Shown: positions 36,106-46,500 of the stretch, one piece after another
Position numbering within the stretch: position 1 is the stretch's first letter
How the letters are laid out: every line of letters begins with the position of its first letter
From: Tubulanus polymorphus
Lineage: Eukaryota > Nemertea > Palaeonemertea > Tubulaniformes > Tubulanidae
Reading direction: 5' to 3'
NCBI RefSeq assembly: GCF_964204645.1
Contig: NC_134035.1
Span: 6,946,501-7,010,500 of the forward strand
DNA length: 64,000 nt
The notes under the pieces: model-generated
Seen by the model: only the letters and a program-made list of their open reading frames with translations
Database searches by the model: none
Told to the model about the DNA's origin: nothing
Program-made: the position numbers and the translations under genes

Positions 36106-37420
36106 TTATCCGCTAGCTCGTTCGTTTGTTCTTCGTACATGCTGGCGTAAAAATCTCGGGACAGTTTGGCGTTCTTGTTTGAAATAGCGTTCTCTATGGG
36201 CTTCGTCGTCGAGTAGTTCCATGATGTCCATCGCTCCGTTGTCGTTGATTTCTTTGACTAGTTCTACGAGTATCTCCTCGCAGACCGCCGGCGAAATGTC
36301 GTACTTCGTAGATCCCATGTCGATACGTCCTTTAAACCGTACCGCTAGAAATCTTCTTTCCGCGGCTTCTAGAGCTATGGTGGCGGCGAATTTTTCCATG
36401 GGATCTCTTTCGTTGGTAGTTATCAGAGTCATACACGGCGGGTTGCTCTGTTTCGTCGAATGCACTTTAGCTTCCCACGACGATTGGTACATGGCGAGTA
36501 TCATCGATAGTAGCGCCGAATTGTGCCAGAACGAGTCGGACGCGTCGTCTACTTTGAATACTCTGTGACCGTTCGACATCTCGCACGCTCCTACCCCTTC
36601 GCTATCGTTAGGCATTTGCGAGCTTATCAGGTCGGGAAATAATATTCTCGCCAGTAACGATTTGCCGGCTCCGGCGTCTCCGTAAAAAATTATATGCGGC
36701 GCTCTAGTTATCACGCTCATTCGTGCTTCTATTACCGCGTTCACTAGCACTAGTAATAATTCGTGGTGACCGAGTAGGCGTCCGTCCCACGTCGCTTCGG
36801 TTACCAGTCCCAATATTTGTTTTATCAATATCACCCCTCCTTTCGGGCTCAATTTGACCGTTTCCCGTTCCCGTTTTTTCTTCAGCAGTTGCGCGCCTTT
36901 ACGAACGCGCGGTATTACGCTCAACGGCCAGTTTTTGTAGGCGCGTCTTATTTTCAATTCTTGGACGTTATAGCCGAATTCTTTTACGATTCGCATCGCC
37001 CATTCCGACGATCCGGGTCGGTGATCGTATTCCGCGTACAGTTCTTCTACTCTTGGCGAAGAAATCTTCGTTGACTTTCGCGTTTTGGGTTTCCAGATGT
37101 TGCCGCAATTCGAGCGGTATGGTTTCGGCGTGTTTATACATATATTGTATGTACGCGCCTAATTTCTCGGTCGGTTTCACGTACTCGTTCGCCAACTCGA
37201 TACCCTTCTCCGTCAGTAGTTGTCGTATGGCCGATTCCGATTGTTTGTTGGCCACACCGTTGTCTCCTTTTTGCGTTATTATTACTCCGTGGGCGAAACC
37301 GTCTCCCGGTTCTCGCGGGCCGATGTGTATGCGTACGTCGCTTCGTCCGATACGCGCTTCGAGTCGTACCGATTCACGGTTGCTCGTCGTGAACGACCAG
37401 TTTCTGGCTCTTGTCGACAT
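36106..37420 (-). pseudogene. rep: Rep-like protein: HUH endonuclease plus SF3 helicase, frameshifted
   Basis: The N-terminal frame (37420-36968) carries a CRESS-type motif I (WSFTTSN, residues 8-14), a motif-II-like FAHGVII with a single clear His, and a YMYK motif III (Tyr93, Lys96) as the nicking site. The C-terminal frame (36996-36106) has a superfamily 3 helicase: Walker A GDAGAGKS (106-113), Walker B FKVDD (about 147-151) and motif C LITTN (about 191-196). A 1-base frameshift at about 37,035-37,065 separates the two. In ssDNA viruses such proteins nick the origin and unwind the genome in the nucleus. Motif II looks weak. Assignment to parvovirus NS or CRESS Rep is open. Confidence 0.75.
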
Positions 37421-37635
37421 GTTCGATTTTCTCTGTAGTCGAATAATCTTCTAGCTATTTCGGTGATGCGCCTTTCGCGAAGTACCCGATTCTCTAGAGC
37501 GCCGTGTTTTATAACCCAGGTATTAGTCACCTCGTCTCTTATCGCTACGAAATCTGCCGTCCTTCCCATGGTATAACCGCGCCACTTGCGTCCGAATAGA
37601 TAACCGGATACGATGAATAGGAAAACGACGATCAT
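37282..37635 (-). CDS. Small ORF with N-terminal membrane segment, between capsid and Rep
   Basis: 117 codons starting with ATG at 37635, nine bases after the capsid stop. Residues 2-14 form a hydrophobic helix followed by basic residues (GRKWRG), a signal-anchor arrangement. The remainder is Arg/Glu-rich. The last third overlaps the start of Rep in another frame. It is unbroken although both neighbours are frameshifted. No family recognised. It may be a viral accessory protein or a chance frame over Rep. Confidence 0.45.
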   Translation of the reverse strand: MIVVFLFIVSGYLFGRKWRGYTMGRTADFVAIRDEVTNTWVIKHGALENRVLRERRITEIARRLFDYRENRTCRQEPETGRSRRATVNRYDSKRVSDEATYAYTSARENRETVSPTE

Positions 37636-37643
37636 AGCTCTAT

Positions 37644-38740
37644 TTATATTCTGTTCTTGTGTAATATCTTATACTCGACCTCGGCCGGTATGTGTATTTC
37701 GGTGGCCGCTACGGCTAGGTTTTTACGAATGGAGTGGTTGTAAATGCACAGCTGAGTTATCAGGGCGCAACTGTTCCACAGGCTGTAGAAGTGTTCGTCG
37801 TACCAATTATCTTTCGACCCTATGTCGACCGTTCTTATAGTCTTCGTCGGATCTGTAGTACTCGTTATTTCGCTACGCAGTACTCCTACCGGTATGTTCA
37901 GGGTTACGCATCCCAGTCCCATGTCGTGGTTCCTGTAACTGCCCTTTTGCGTCAAATGGTTGGCGTCGTGATAATTGCTGCCTGCTACCGTTCGTTTCAG
38001 GTCCCAATCTACCGCCGTCCGTAGCCAGGCTATGGGATTTTGCGGCGCGTTGCTATTGTTCGCCCCCCCCCGTCCGATATAGCCCCTTCGGTCGACAACG
38101 GGAACAGGGTTATTTTCGCGTCCAATACTTTGAATTGATCGTACAAGTTAAAGAACGCCGGATGGTTATTGGGGAATACTTTCCATCCCGGAGTTTCGGT
38201 TAGATCGAAGCAGAAGCTAGTCATTTGCGACACCCTAACCTCCGCCTTATCTCCGTAACCTCCCGAACTCGGATCGCTGGACCAGCCCGTGAACGTTAGA
38301 TACCCTCGCTTAATCAGCGACGTCTGGTGATAGTTTTCCGGTTTTAACGTCGTGTGCGCCGCCATGTCTTGCGCGTTTCCGTAGTCTTCTCCACCGCCCG
38401 CGCTTCTTCTTGCCCGTTTCATCGGGGTTTGTCCGTCCGTGGTTTCGTCCGCCATCGCCGGGAATAGCGCTCTCTTGGTTTTGAATACAGCTGATGTTAA
38501 TCGCGCACCGAAACCCGTTACACCGTTCGCACTTTCCAAGAATTTCTGATCCGCCGAGTTGTATCGCAGGTACGGCGCCCATGAACCGTACTTTTCTTGA
38601 AGTTCCCCGTATTCCTTATCGTGTTGCCTGCAAACTTCGTCTATTCCTTCTCCTCGCTTATTAGAGATATCGTTGAACGGTCCGCAATGAGGTAACCCGG
38701 GTAACGTGTATCCGTGTCTTTTACGTTTCAACGCGGGCAT
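37644..38740 (-). pseudogene. Capsid-like protein with N-terminal phospholipase A2 domain, frameshifted
   Basis: An ATG at 38740 opens the frame. A basic KRKR stretch is followed by the parvovirus-type PLA2 signature: a calcium-loop-like PHCGPFN (residues 17-23), the catalytic VCRQHDKEYG with His40-Asp41, and ADQKFL. A second basic patch (MKRARR) precedes the capsid portion with YDQFKVLDAKITLFP. The frame is lost at a nine-base C run near 38,062-38,071 and continues in another frame at 37,955-37,644. The total length (about 350-360 codons) is short for a parvovirus VP1 and nearer to small single-jelly-roll capsids. In parvoviruses the PLA2 acts during endosomal escape. Confidence 0.75.
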
Positions 38741-38804
38741 TTACCTATATCCGCGGAACTCTCCGTGTCTAATACCAAAATGTGTAGCGCGGCCTTCCAC
38801 GCCG

Positions 38805-38860
38805 ATAAAAAACCATCAACCCTCATTTTTACCCGGGACTCGGATAATTGGGTCGGTCAG
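38805..38860. repeat. Right inverted repeat of the virus-like element
   Basis: Partner of 35971-36027, starting ATAAAAAACCATC and passing through ATTTTTACCCGG to GGGTCGGTC. It lies just upstream of the capsid ATG. Confidence 0.65.
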
Positions 38861-38917
38861 GCCAAATGATGAATAAATAAATGAATTATGAATAAATACT
38901 AAGATGCAATCGGTCCC

Positions 38918-39055
38918 TGGAGGCGAAGCCGACCTTGCCAATGTTCCCCGGAGGCGAAGCCGACCTTGCCAATATTTATTTTGCCAATATTTATAGTTGG
39001 TTCCACCCCCCTGCTGCCCTTACCCCCGTCACTCACTACGACCCTCGAGCAGAGG
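38918..39055. repeat. Short tandem repeat and right copy of the 70-bp direct repeat
   Basis: GGAGGCGAAGCCGACCTTGC followed by CAAT occurs twice (from 38,919 and from 38,950). After a doubled TTGCCAATATTTAT comes the 71-bp copy of the flanking direct repeat (38985-39055). Confidence 0.8.
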
Positions 39056-39446
39056 TATATGTAAAATATATAAAAAGTAAAATAGAAGAGAAATATTTTG
39101 AAGGATCTGGTTTAATGTTTGATGAAATAATATTTATGACTTTACATATGTACAATACAAGAATATAATAAATTACCTAAATCAAAACCAATAGATGAAA
39201 ATAATTTATCATATTTTAAAGATGATAATACATGTATTACCATTTAAAACTAATGCTGTTATAAATGTACATAATTTTGATGATAAATGTTTTCTATGGT
39301 CTATTATTAGTTGTTTACATCCTGCAACTGATAATATTTGTATAGTATCAAATTATAAACAATTTAAAAATAATTATAAGATAGACAATTATCCTGTTAA
39401 AATTAAACAAATACCAAAAATAGGAGATAATAATTTTGAAAATATA
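39056..39446 (+). pseudogene. 5' half of a Maverick/Polinton-associated reading frame
   Basis: AT-rich sequence encoding, with frameshifts, an EGSGLMFDEI motif (39,100-39,130), a LPKSKPI-type linker and a domain with NVHNFDDKCFLWSI, HPATDN, SNYKQF and IPKIGDN. I recognise this order of motifs from the region next to or fused to protein-primed DNA polymerase B in Maverick/Polinton-like elements. The frame ends abruptly where repeat DNA begins (GCTGCAAAGCAGC hairpin, 39,450). The likely continuation is at 61,917-62,145. Confidence 0.45.
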
Positions 39447-39475
39447 GCTGCAAAGCAGCGATAACTGCACAGTCT

Positions 39476-39740
39476 TAGAATCCTGTTCAACGGTGGATTT
39501 CGACAAAGCATTTGATAAGGCACAACATTAGCCATTACTAAACAGGCTATTAGGATACAGTATGAATGATAGGTCGCCCTAAATGGCTCAGCAGTTATCT
39601 CTGAACGAAAACTTGCGGCCGAAGTCAACGGAACGCCTCATCTTGGAATAAGTCGGTCTAACTAGTGGAGTCACGCAGGGTAGTATCCTAAGTCATCTTC
39701 TGTTTAATGTCCTGACAAATGACATACACAGTAATCCAAA
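39476..39740 (+). pseudogene. LINE reverse transcriptase fragment, heavily decayed
   Basis: Conceptual translation with frameshifts shows VDFDKAFDKAQH, WLSSYLSER, VNGTPH and GSILSHLLFNVLTNDIHS, that is, RT motifs 2a to 4 of a Jockey/CR1-type LINE. A second copy is at 58,406-58,680. Confidence 0.65.
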
Positions 39741-39769
39741 ATATACCAGACCGAGTAAATTTCCAAAAC

Positions 39770-40550
39770 GACCTTAACACGCTGTTCGACCAAAAAACTT
39801 AATGTTCCGACAAGAAAATCTTGTTCGAAAAAAAACAATTCTGTTTGATCGAACAATACGCTTTTTGTTTGAACCAAAACTTTTCTTCATTCTGTCAAAA
39901 AATGTGTTCGAATAAAAAGCTATGTTATTGTTGAAATGAAAAACTTTTTGTCCCGGCAAAAAAATTTGGTTGAGCGAAAACAATTTTTTTCGAACGAATG
40001 TTTGAATGAAAACAATTCGGTTCGATTGAATGAAATACCTAATACTTTTGGTTCAGAGAAAAAACTTTTTACAATATGCTTGTTCGATCGACAAACTTAA
40101 TGATCTCACAAGAAAATTCAGTTCAAACTAAAACGATTCTGTTCGATCAAACGATTGTTCGAACGAAAAACTTTTCGTTTGGACAAAAAAGTTTGTTCAA
40201 TATGCGTGGTTCTAACGATTTTTTCAAATTGGTTCAATCGAACAGAATATTATTGGTTCGAACGAAATAGATTTTGTTCCAACGAAAGAATTTTCAAGGA
40301 AATGGTCTTTTGAACGAAAAAAGATTGCGATGCGATGCGATCCTCGCGTTGCATCGCAAGTTGTTTCTGCCAGTCGCAAGAGCGCGTAGGTCGGTTGTGA
40401 CAGTCGTGTCGCGTCGCATCGCAAAAAGTAGTCGAAAGGGAGCGTAGGTCGATGAGTCGTTGCGACACAATCGTCGCTGGCGGTCGCAGTGAATGGCGTC
40501 GCAGTGAGTCACAAGCCGTCGCAAGGCCGACCTATGCCCGGCTAAAGTCA
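39770..40550. repeat. TTCGAACAAAA-rich repeat ending in TCGCATCGCA block (copy 1)
   Basis: Words such as CACGCTGTTCGACCAAAAAA, AAAGCTATGTTATTGTTGAA and AAATTGGTTCAATCGAACAG occur in the same order at 60,358-60,880. The GC-rich tail (GCGATCCTCGCGTTGCATCG, GTAGGTCGGTTGTGACAGTC) also recurs at 60,940-61,070. Open frames here are low-complexity and not genes. Confidence 0.8.
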
Positions 40551-40560
40551 TTAGGAATTA

Positions 40561-41277
40561 ATGAAATACCAGTTTCATTTATGATGAAAAAACTCAAATG
40601 AAAAGTCTGGCTTGCTGTATGCTCAGACGAAATTTTCAAACAAGGTGCCCGTGGGCACAGTGAGATTCAGCTTTGAAAGTAAATAGTCATGTGCCTGACA
40701 AATTGTCATGGGATTATGACATGTTTCTCATAAAAAGAAGAGTGGTTGACCCTCCACTGGACCAAGTAACCAAAAATTGATTGAGGGAACTTATTTGGAC
40801 CAGTGCCTGCTATGATGTATGAATGAACACTCAATTTCTAGTGTTTGCACGAATTATGATTCTGGTTTCATACTATCATTTTGGCCTTTGCAAAGCTGTC
40901 AGTTACAACGCATGAAACTGGGGACCAAGCAGCAGCAACAGCAGTAGTATATTTTTCTTTATTGCAACCCTCGGAGGTAAATGTGCTACAGTCGTGGGAT
41001 TCTTTTTCGTCTGTAGTTTCCGTGTATTCATCATCTGAAAAAAATAATGGCAAAAAAAGTTAACTCATGTGAATAGTAACAACTTTTCTGGTTATCATTG
41101 GTGGTATACCTTGCTATTGCTTTAAAGGTTTAAACTCAATATACTAAGTTACGTAGAATTTGAATGGAGCCATTAATTTCAATTAGTAGCACATACATTA
41201 TTTGGTTTATGGTATGCAAGCAACTGCATTAAGGTAGGACCAAATGTGTTTACCACTTCAGTTGCAACACAGGAATT
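40561..41277. other. Mostly non-coding; one exon-like stretch
   Basis: On the minus strand a pyrimidine-rich TTATTTTTTTCAG acceptor (ending about 41,036) is followed by an open acidic segment to about 40,868. It may be an internal exon of an unknown gene, but no donor or partner exon is evident. Confidence 0.2.
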
Positions 41278-41850
41278 CGTGTATGGTAAGTAGTGAAGAG
41301 TTAATATCAGTGTATGGTTAGTGATAAAGGGTTAATATCAGTGTATGGAAAGTGGTGAAGGGTTAATATCAGTGTATGGTAAGTGTTGAAGGGTTAATAT
41401 TAGTGTATGGTTAGAGGTGAAGGGTTAAACTCAGTGTATAATAAGTGGTGAAGGGGTTAATATCGGCGTATGGTAAGTGGGGAAGGGTTAATATCGGTGT
41501 ATGGTAAGTGGGGAAGGGTTAATATCGGCGTATAGTAAGTGGTGAAGGGTTAATATCAGTGCATGGTAAGTGGTGAAGGGTTAATATCGGTGCGTGGTAA
41601 GTGGTGAAGGGTTAATATCGGCGTATGGTAAGTGGTGAAGGGTTAATATCGGTGTATGGTAAGTGGTGAAGGGTTAATATCGGTGCATGGTAAGTGGTGA
41701 GGGGTTAATATCGGCGTATAGTAAGTGGTGAAGGGTTAATATCAGTGCGTGGTAAGTGGGGAAGGGTTAATATCGGCGTATAGTAAGTGGCGAAGGGTTA
41801 ATATCAGTGCATGGTAAGTGGTGAAGGGTTAATATTAGTGTATGGTAGGC
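41278..41850 (+). repeat. 31-bp minisatellite, about 18 units
   Basis: Unit AAGGGTTAATATCRGTGYATGGTAAGTGGTG, repeated in register from GTGTATGGTAAGTAGTGAAG at 41,280 to about 41,850. Variants mainly affect four positions (A/G in CAG/CGG, T/C in GTA/GCA, GTG/GGG). Confidence 0.92.
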
Positions 41851-43584
41851 CTAGTAGTGAAGCGCACACCTGGTCAAAATGGAATGTAAAAATTCTTAAC
41901 TATTAAATTATTAACGGTGCATAACAGGGTTATTAATATTGCAGGGATGTGGCATTTTAAGCAGGCATCATAATGGGGTTTCAATAGTTAGGCCTTTTAT
42001 ATCCCCGGGTTTAAAAAAATTGATCTATGTATGGCCTAAGCCTATATCGGTATGTATTTCTTGTTGAAAAATAAATGAACTCAAGGATGAAAATAAAGTA
42101 GCCTTATATTTTAGGCTATCCAAAAATAATTGTCTATTTGCCGTAACACCGACTCAACTTTTCAGGTAGGTAGGTAGAAATTTTTTTGCAAAATCTTTGG
42201 GCAAAAAAAACAAATTTATCACCTTTGTTGCATGGAAAAAGTATCACAAATCTACGTTGTGCACAGAAAATTTGTCTAATAGCGTTGCGTAGATTTCAAG
42301 AATTATTCTAAAATTATAACCTCGTCCAGAGCGTAATCTCTGTTAAAAATGGAACAGTACTTGAATATATGCGCGCTTTTATGTTACCAGCTTTAATATA
42401 GTCACTATTAGAATGAATGGCAGCTTATTGGAACACTGCCAGTTTTCTGGAAAACTTAAACTAGGCCACATGTCAAGGCATGTTTTCACACCATGCCCAC
42501 TTCAAACATACGTAGCTCGGCAGTGGATCGGTCGGCCGTTTTTATAAAAAATAAAATTTATTTCAATGAATCCCAGAAAAAAGTTTTCACCCGGTAGCTT
42601 TGAAGTCGGGTCGGTCGTGTTACGGCAAACAGACCATTGTTTTGGGATGGCCTTATTGGAATATTTATTAAGCCCAAGCGCCAAAACGGTAACTCCAGCA
42701 GTAAGGTATTGTTTTTTTAATGATCTGAATTGCGTCTCTGCGGTTGTACAACTACGTATGTATCAATGCCTGTATAAACATCAATGACTATAGTGCTGTA
42801 CTACTGTACTCAGCACAGCACGTATATGTGGTCGCTTCGACCGAATGCATTCAAAGAAAGGTGAAGCTTCACTGAACTAGGGCCGGAAAGCGCTTGTGTA
42901 ATTCATGGACCGAATAATACGATAAAAATACATAATCGTGGATTCAAGACCACTGTCTGGATATATGGGCAAGTAAAATCCTAACATCACCTACAAGTAC
43001 CGGCCGAGCTAGCAAAAAAATTGACGTACGTTTAGGCCTTAGTGCCGCCGGACGGGAACTGACAAGACACATCATTAGTGAAATTGCCAGTTAAATACGC
43101 ATTGACAACTCTTATTCTCGACAGAAAAAAACGATTCAACGCTTTATTGACATCTAGTCTAAACATAATTTACACATCAAATCCTGTCATTTTCACAAAA
43201 AGAATGTAAAATGCCGGTACCAACCTCTAGACTCGCGTCACAGTAAGTCAATGGCGGCGCGCCGTAGTAACGTATCCATTCGCAATATTCAGTATTTATC
43301 TACTAGCGCATGGAAACTATATTTTCCCGTAAAATATTATGAAAGTTTTAAGGGACGATCGATTGCATCTACTTAGAAAATATTTGCAGTTTCGGACTCA
43401 TGCGATAAGATGTTGGCCTACTGGTACGATGATCTTTTTACAGCGCGTATATCTACATGTATAAATGTCATTCAGATGGGCGTGCTGCGGTTCGCCTCCA
43501 CGCGAAAATGACGTCACATGTCACTTCAGAAATGCCCAAAATCGTATGGAAATTAGCCCCCAGGGCCCAAATTAGATACACCAG
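41851..43584. other. Non-coding, nothing recognised
   Basis: No gene or repeat could be supported. A 60-70-codon frame open on both strands near 42,500-42,790 lacks any recognisable motif. Confidence 0.35.
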
Positions 43585-43692
43585 GGTCCAGTTCCACAGT
43601 TTTGAGTTAAGATTTGACTCTGAGTTAAAACATTGAAAATGAACTAACTTTAACTCAGAGTTAACTCTAACTCACAACTGTGGAACTGGGTC
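43585..43692. mobile_element. 108-bp Harbinger-type MITE
   Basis: Inverted ends GGTCCAGTTCCACAGTTKTG are flanked by CAG on both sides (43582-43584, 43693-43695). The whole element folds on itself. The ends resemble those of the Harbinger at 24,898 (GGGCCGGTTCCATAGTCGAG). A diverged half copy is at about 45,825-45,925. Confidence 0.7.
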
Positions 43693-43695
43693 CAG

Positions 43696-44567
43696 ATATC
43701 CATACCACCAGAATTTATGACCCTACAACTGTAACAATCCTGTTGACATAACATTCATAGCGTCAGGTGCTACAGATTAGTGTTGCACAACTTCTCCGCT
43801 TAATCAGTCGGCACCATTTAGTAAACTAATAGATTCAGCTGCGCTGAATCTAAAAATCTTCATTTTTGCTAGTAAAATTGATAACTGTGATTGATCGTTG
43901 CAAGTCAGAACCTGTTAATGACGTGCATTTTAATAAATCTGATACCTCCTTTACAGTGAACTTAGCTTTAACCTAGTAGAGGCTACTAGCCTATGTAGGC
44001 CTATGTATATGCGTAGGCCTAACATCCGGACAGATTGGTCGTAGGCCTATTGAATAACAACCCTCTTAATATCGTAAATTTTGTTTTGAAGTTCAATCCA
44101 GTGAGTCTGTTAATAAACACAACAATTAAACTGTGTTTGTTTGAGACAGTAAAGCTCAGTACCGGTAGGCCTAAAGCTGCGTAAAACTCGATAAACACTT
44201 CAAGCGACACAGCGAACGATCTCCTTTCCCCCACAGCGAACGCTTACTCCGAATGTTAAGTATAAACATATCAAAATACGTTCAGTAAAAATGAGACACC
44301 ATGTGTGGAAAGTTGTTTGTTAATACTTGGTTATTATGATTTTATATATAATGCCTCTTTGATGGTGATTTCAAAGTCATTTTTTCCAGAATCAACGATT
44401 GAAAAGTTGTATTTTAAAGAAAAATTTGATGCACAATTTATACATGATGTTAAATGTTCCTTGCTGAAGGTGTGTTATATACTAGTATTTAGTAAATACC
44501 TTGTGCATTTGACAATGATCGGTATTTACTGTAGGAAATATAGAGTATTGATGGTATTTATATAGAG
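43696..44567. other. Non-coding, nothing recognised
   Basis: Contains a TAGGCCTA-rich patch (about 43,985-44,060). No gene. Confidence 0.35.
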
Positions 44568-46500
44568 GTTGAAGCCCGCGGCCGAATAAAGTAATATATT
44601 CTTTTATTTTGATACCTCGTCGACATAACAGCTTTTCTCCGCTATATCTCTTCGGCGTGTTTCGTTTAGGCCGACGACTCCCCGGTACACTTATGATTTA
44701 TCTTAGTAAATACACGTTTAATTTGATAAAGAAAAATAGGTATTGCTAAACTAACTGCTTGACGCCCGCGGCCAAATCACTGGTAGTAATAAATTAATTT
44801 GTACTCGATTTGATTCTCATGATGAGGAGAAACTCGCAGCTGATCCCCGGAACGACGATGTAGTGACACACGTCGATTCGTCGATTTTTACGGCTCGTCA
44901 GTGCTTTTAAAATCTAAAATAGTAAATTTCCTGTCTATCGGTAATATGATTTGATGAGGAAAATGGGCTATTGTTAAAATTACTGTTTGAAGACCGCGGC
45001 TGAATGTGAAGTCTGCGGCAAAAAATTCGTTCATTTATTCTTGAATTGTCAATCGAAGTCGCAATCGGCCTGCGGGTTGATTTCGGGATGACGACTCGAA
45101 AAACATGTCGCCCCATTGCGGTGTTGTCATATCGCGGAAAGACGTAATCGCGGAATTTTCAAAAAACGCGGAATTTCTTCATTTTTACTTTAAATAGTAA
45201 ACGGGTTTTCCCACGGGGATACCCACTGTCGGACAGGGCACCGGACCGATCGATGCAACGACTTAGGTTCGAATCCCATTATTTGCAGCCAATTATGGAA
45301 TTATTATATTACGATACCGTTGACTGGCTGCCACCTGTAGAAGAAGTCAGAATCAAGTGAGGTGAAAGAGACCAGGCACCTAATGTCTATTTCTATTAGG
45401 CAAACTTCGGTCATCGAAGTTCATCGACTTTTTGAGAACTTCAGAAACGAATATTATCAGATAAATATTGAGCACGTTCGCGGTGTCGGACCGTAGTTGT
45501 TGATGGTTGCAAACATGAAATCCTACGACCAAACAAGTACCGGTTCAAATTCCTTTGAAATTATTATAATTTTACGGCCGTCCAGTACCGGTACCAATAA
45601 GATTCTTTTGATCCAAATAATCAGCATAGGAACATATATGTTATAGCAGTCACAAAGTAAACATTAAAAAAAACGAAACCATTTTATAATCTTCATCATT
45701 TAATTCTAAAAGATAAACCACATTATTTCGCTTATAACAACAATGTAGACACACAACACGCATGAACAATCCTAAGCCAGAATGAAATATACATAATGTC
45801 TATTTATTTTCGTCTGACATCGATCCAGTTCCACAGTTGTGAGTTAACTATGAGTTACTTAGAATCAATTCATTTCCAATGTTTTAAATCCAGAGACCAG
45901 AGACAAATCTTAACTCGGAAGTGAGTCCTGGAGAATGACCCATGGTGTCATCACAAATCTTACGTTTACGTACCATCGATTTGTATTCCTTCAGTTAACG
46001 CAGCGATACTCTGTATCACTGAATTCGCAAAGCACGTATTGCCTAGGTTCTCCATTATTTGGAACAGTATCGTTAAGTTGTTGACTGGCGATATAATAAA
46101 TTATCAAATACTAATTCCCGGTGTTGAAAACCTGGGTCCGGTGCCCAGTCCGACAGTGGGTATCCCCGTGGGAAAACCCGTTTACTATTTATAGTAAAAA
46201 TGAAGAAATTCCGCGTTTTTGGAAAATTCCGCGATTCCGTCTTTCCGCGATATGACAACACCGGCCCCATTGAATGGGGCTAAACTTTCGATGTTTACGG
46301 CCCGATAGTGCTTTTGTAACGTTGATTCTTCAAAATACGCACGGAGTATTTGTAGATCGAAGTGAGCTGAATGATATCGGATTGTATCGGCAACAGCGGT
46401 AATGTAAAAAAGCCTATGTACTTTTGACAAAAAAGTGTGGAAAAAAATGATAATAAATATAGCTGCCAAGCAGCGATGACGGGTTTTCTGCAAAGGCATT
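44568..46500. repeat. Dispersed repeat family R, copy A (interrupted by a Mutator-like element)
   Basis: Degenerate units start with TTGAAGCCCGCGGCCGAAT (about 44,568), TTGACGCCCGCGGCCAAAT (44,758) and TTGAAGACCGCGGCTGAAT (44,985). The family continues after the insertion (46,264-46,500) with CGATGTTTACGGCCCG, CAGTGCTTTTGTAACGTTGA, GAGCTGAATGATATC and CGGCAACAGCGGTAATGTAA. Other copies: B at 52,008-52,111 plus 55,610-55,735, and C at 61,080-61,480. Confidence 0.75.
45119..46263. mobile_element. Mutator-like foldback element with 9-bp target duplication
   Basis: The first ~130 bp (starting CGGTGTTGTCATATCGCGGA) are repeated inverted at the right end with roughly 97% identity. GCCCCATTG flanks both ends (45110-45118 and 46264-46272). 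Long TIRs plus a 9-bp duplication are the hallmark of Mutator-like elements. No transposase frame is present, so it is non-autonomous. Repeat copy C preserves the unoccupied site near 61,257. Confidence 0.8.

Larger units (their letters stand above)
35790..39055 (-). mobile_element. Endogenous ssDNA-virus-like element (PLA2 capsid, HUH-SF3 Rep)
   Basis: A 3.3-kb block with visibly higher GC than its flanks, carrying on the minus strand a PLA2-domain capsid gene, a small membrane ORF and a rolling-circle-type Rep with an SF3 helicase. Imperfect inverted repeats (35971-36027 and 38805-38860) enclose the genes. Outside them a 70-bp direct repeat (35790-35859 and 38985-39055) encloses the whole. 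The capsid and Rep genes each have a frameshift, so this is a fossil or non-productive copy. The PLA2 points to parvovirus-like capsids, whereas the Rep N-terminal motif resembles CRESS-DNA virus Reps. Confidence 0.75.

Noticed and set aside
39195-39464. Complete independent gene at 39.2 kb
   Set aside because: The ATG is in the middle of a domain, and the upstream motif EGSG..FDEI belongs to the same protein in another frame, so it is a fragment.
41278-41850. CRISPR-like regular array
   Set aside because: Units are contiguous without unique spacers, so it is a minisatellite.
42502-42787. Overlapping 60-73-codon frames on both strands
   Set aside because: No motif, no splice signals in matching phase. 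Chance frames.
45269-45280. B-box-like GGTTCGAATCCC, possible tRNA gene
   Set aside because: No cloverleaf or A box at the right distance. It lies just inside the Mutator-like element arm.
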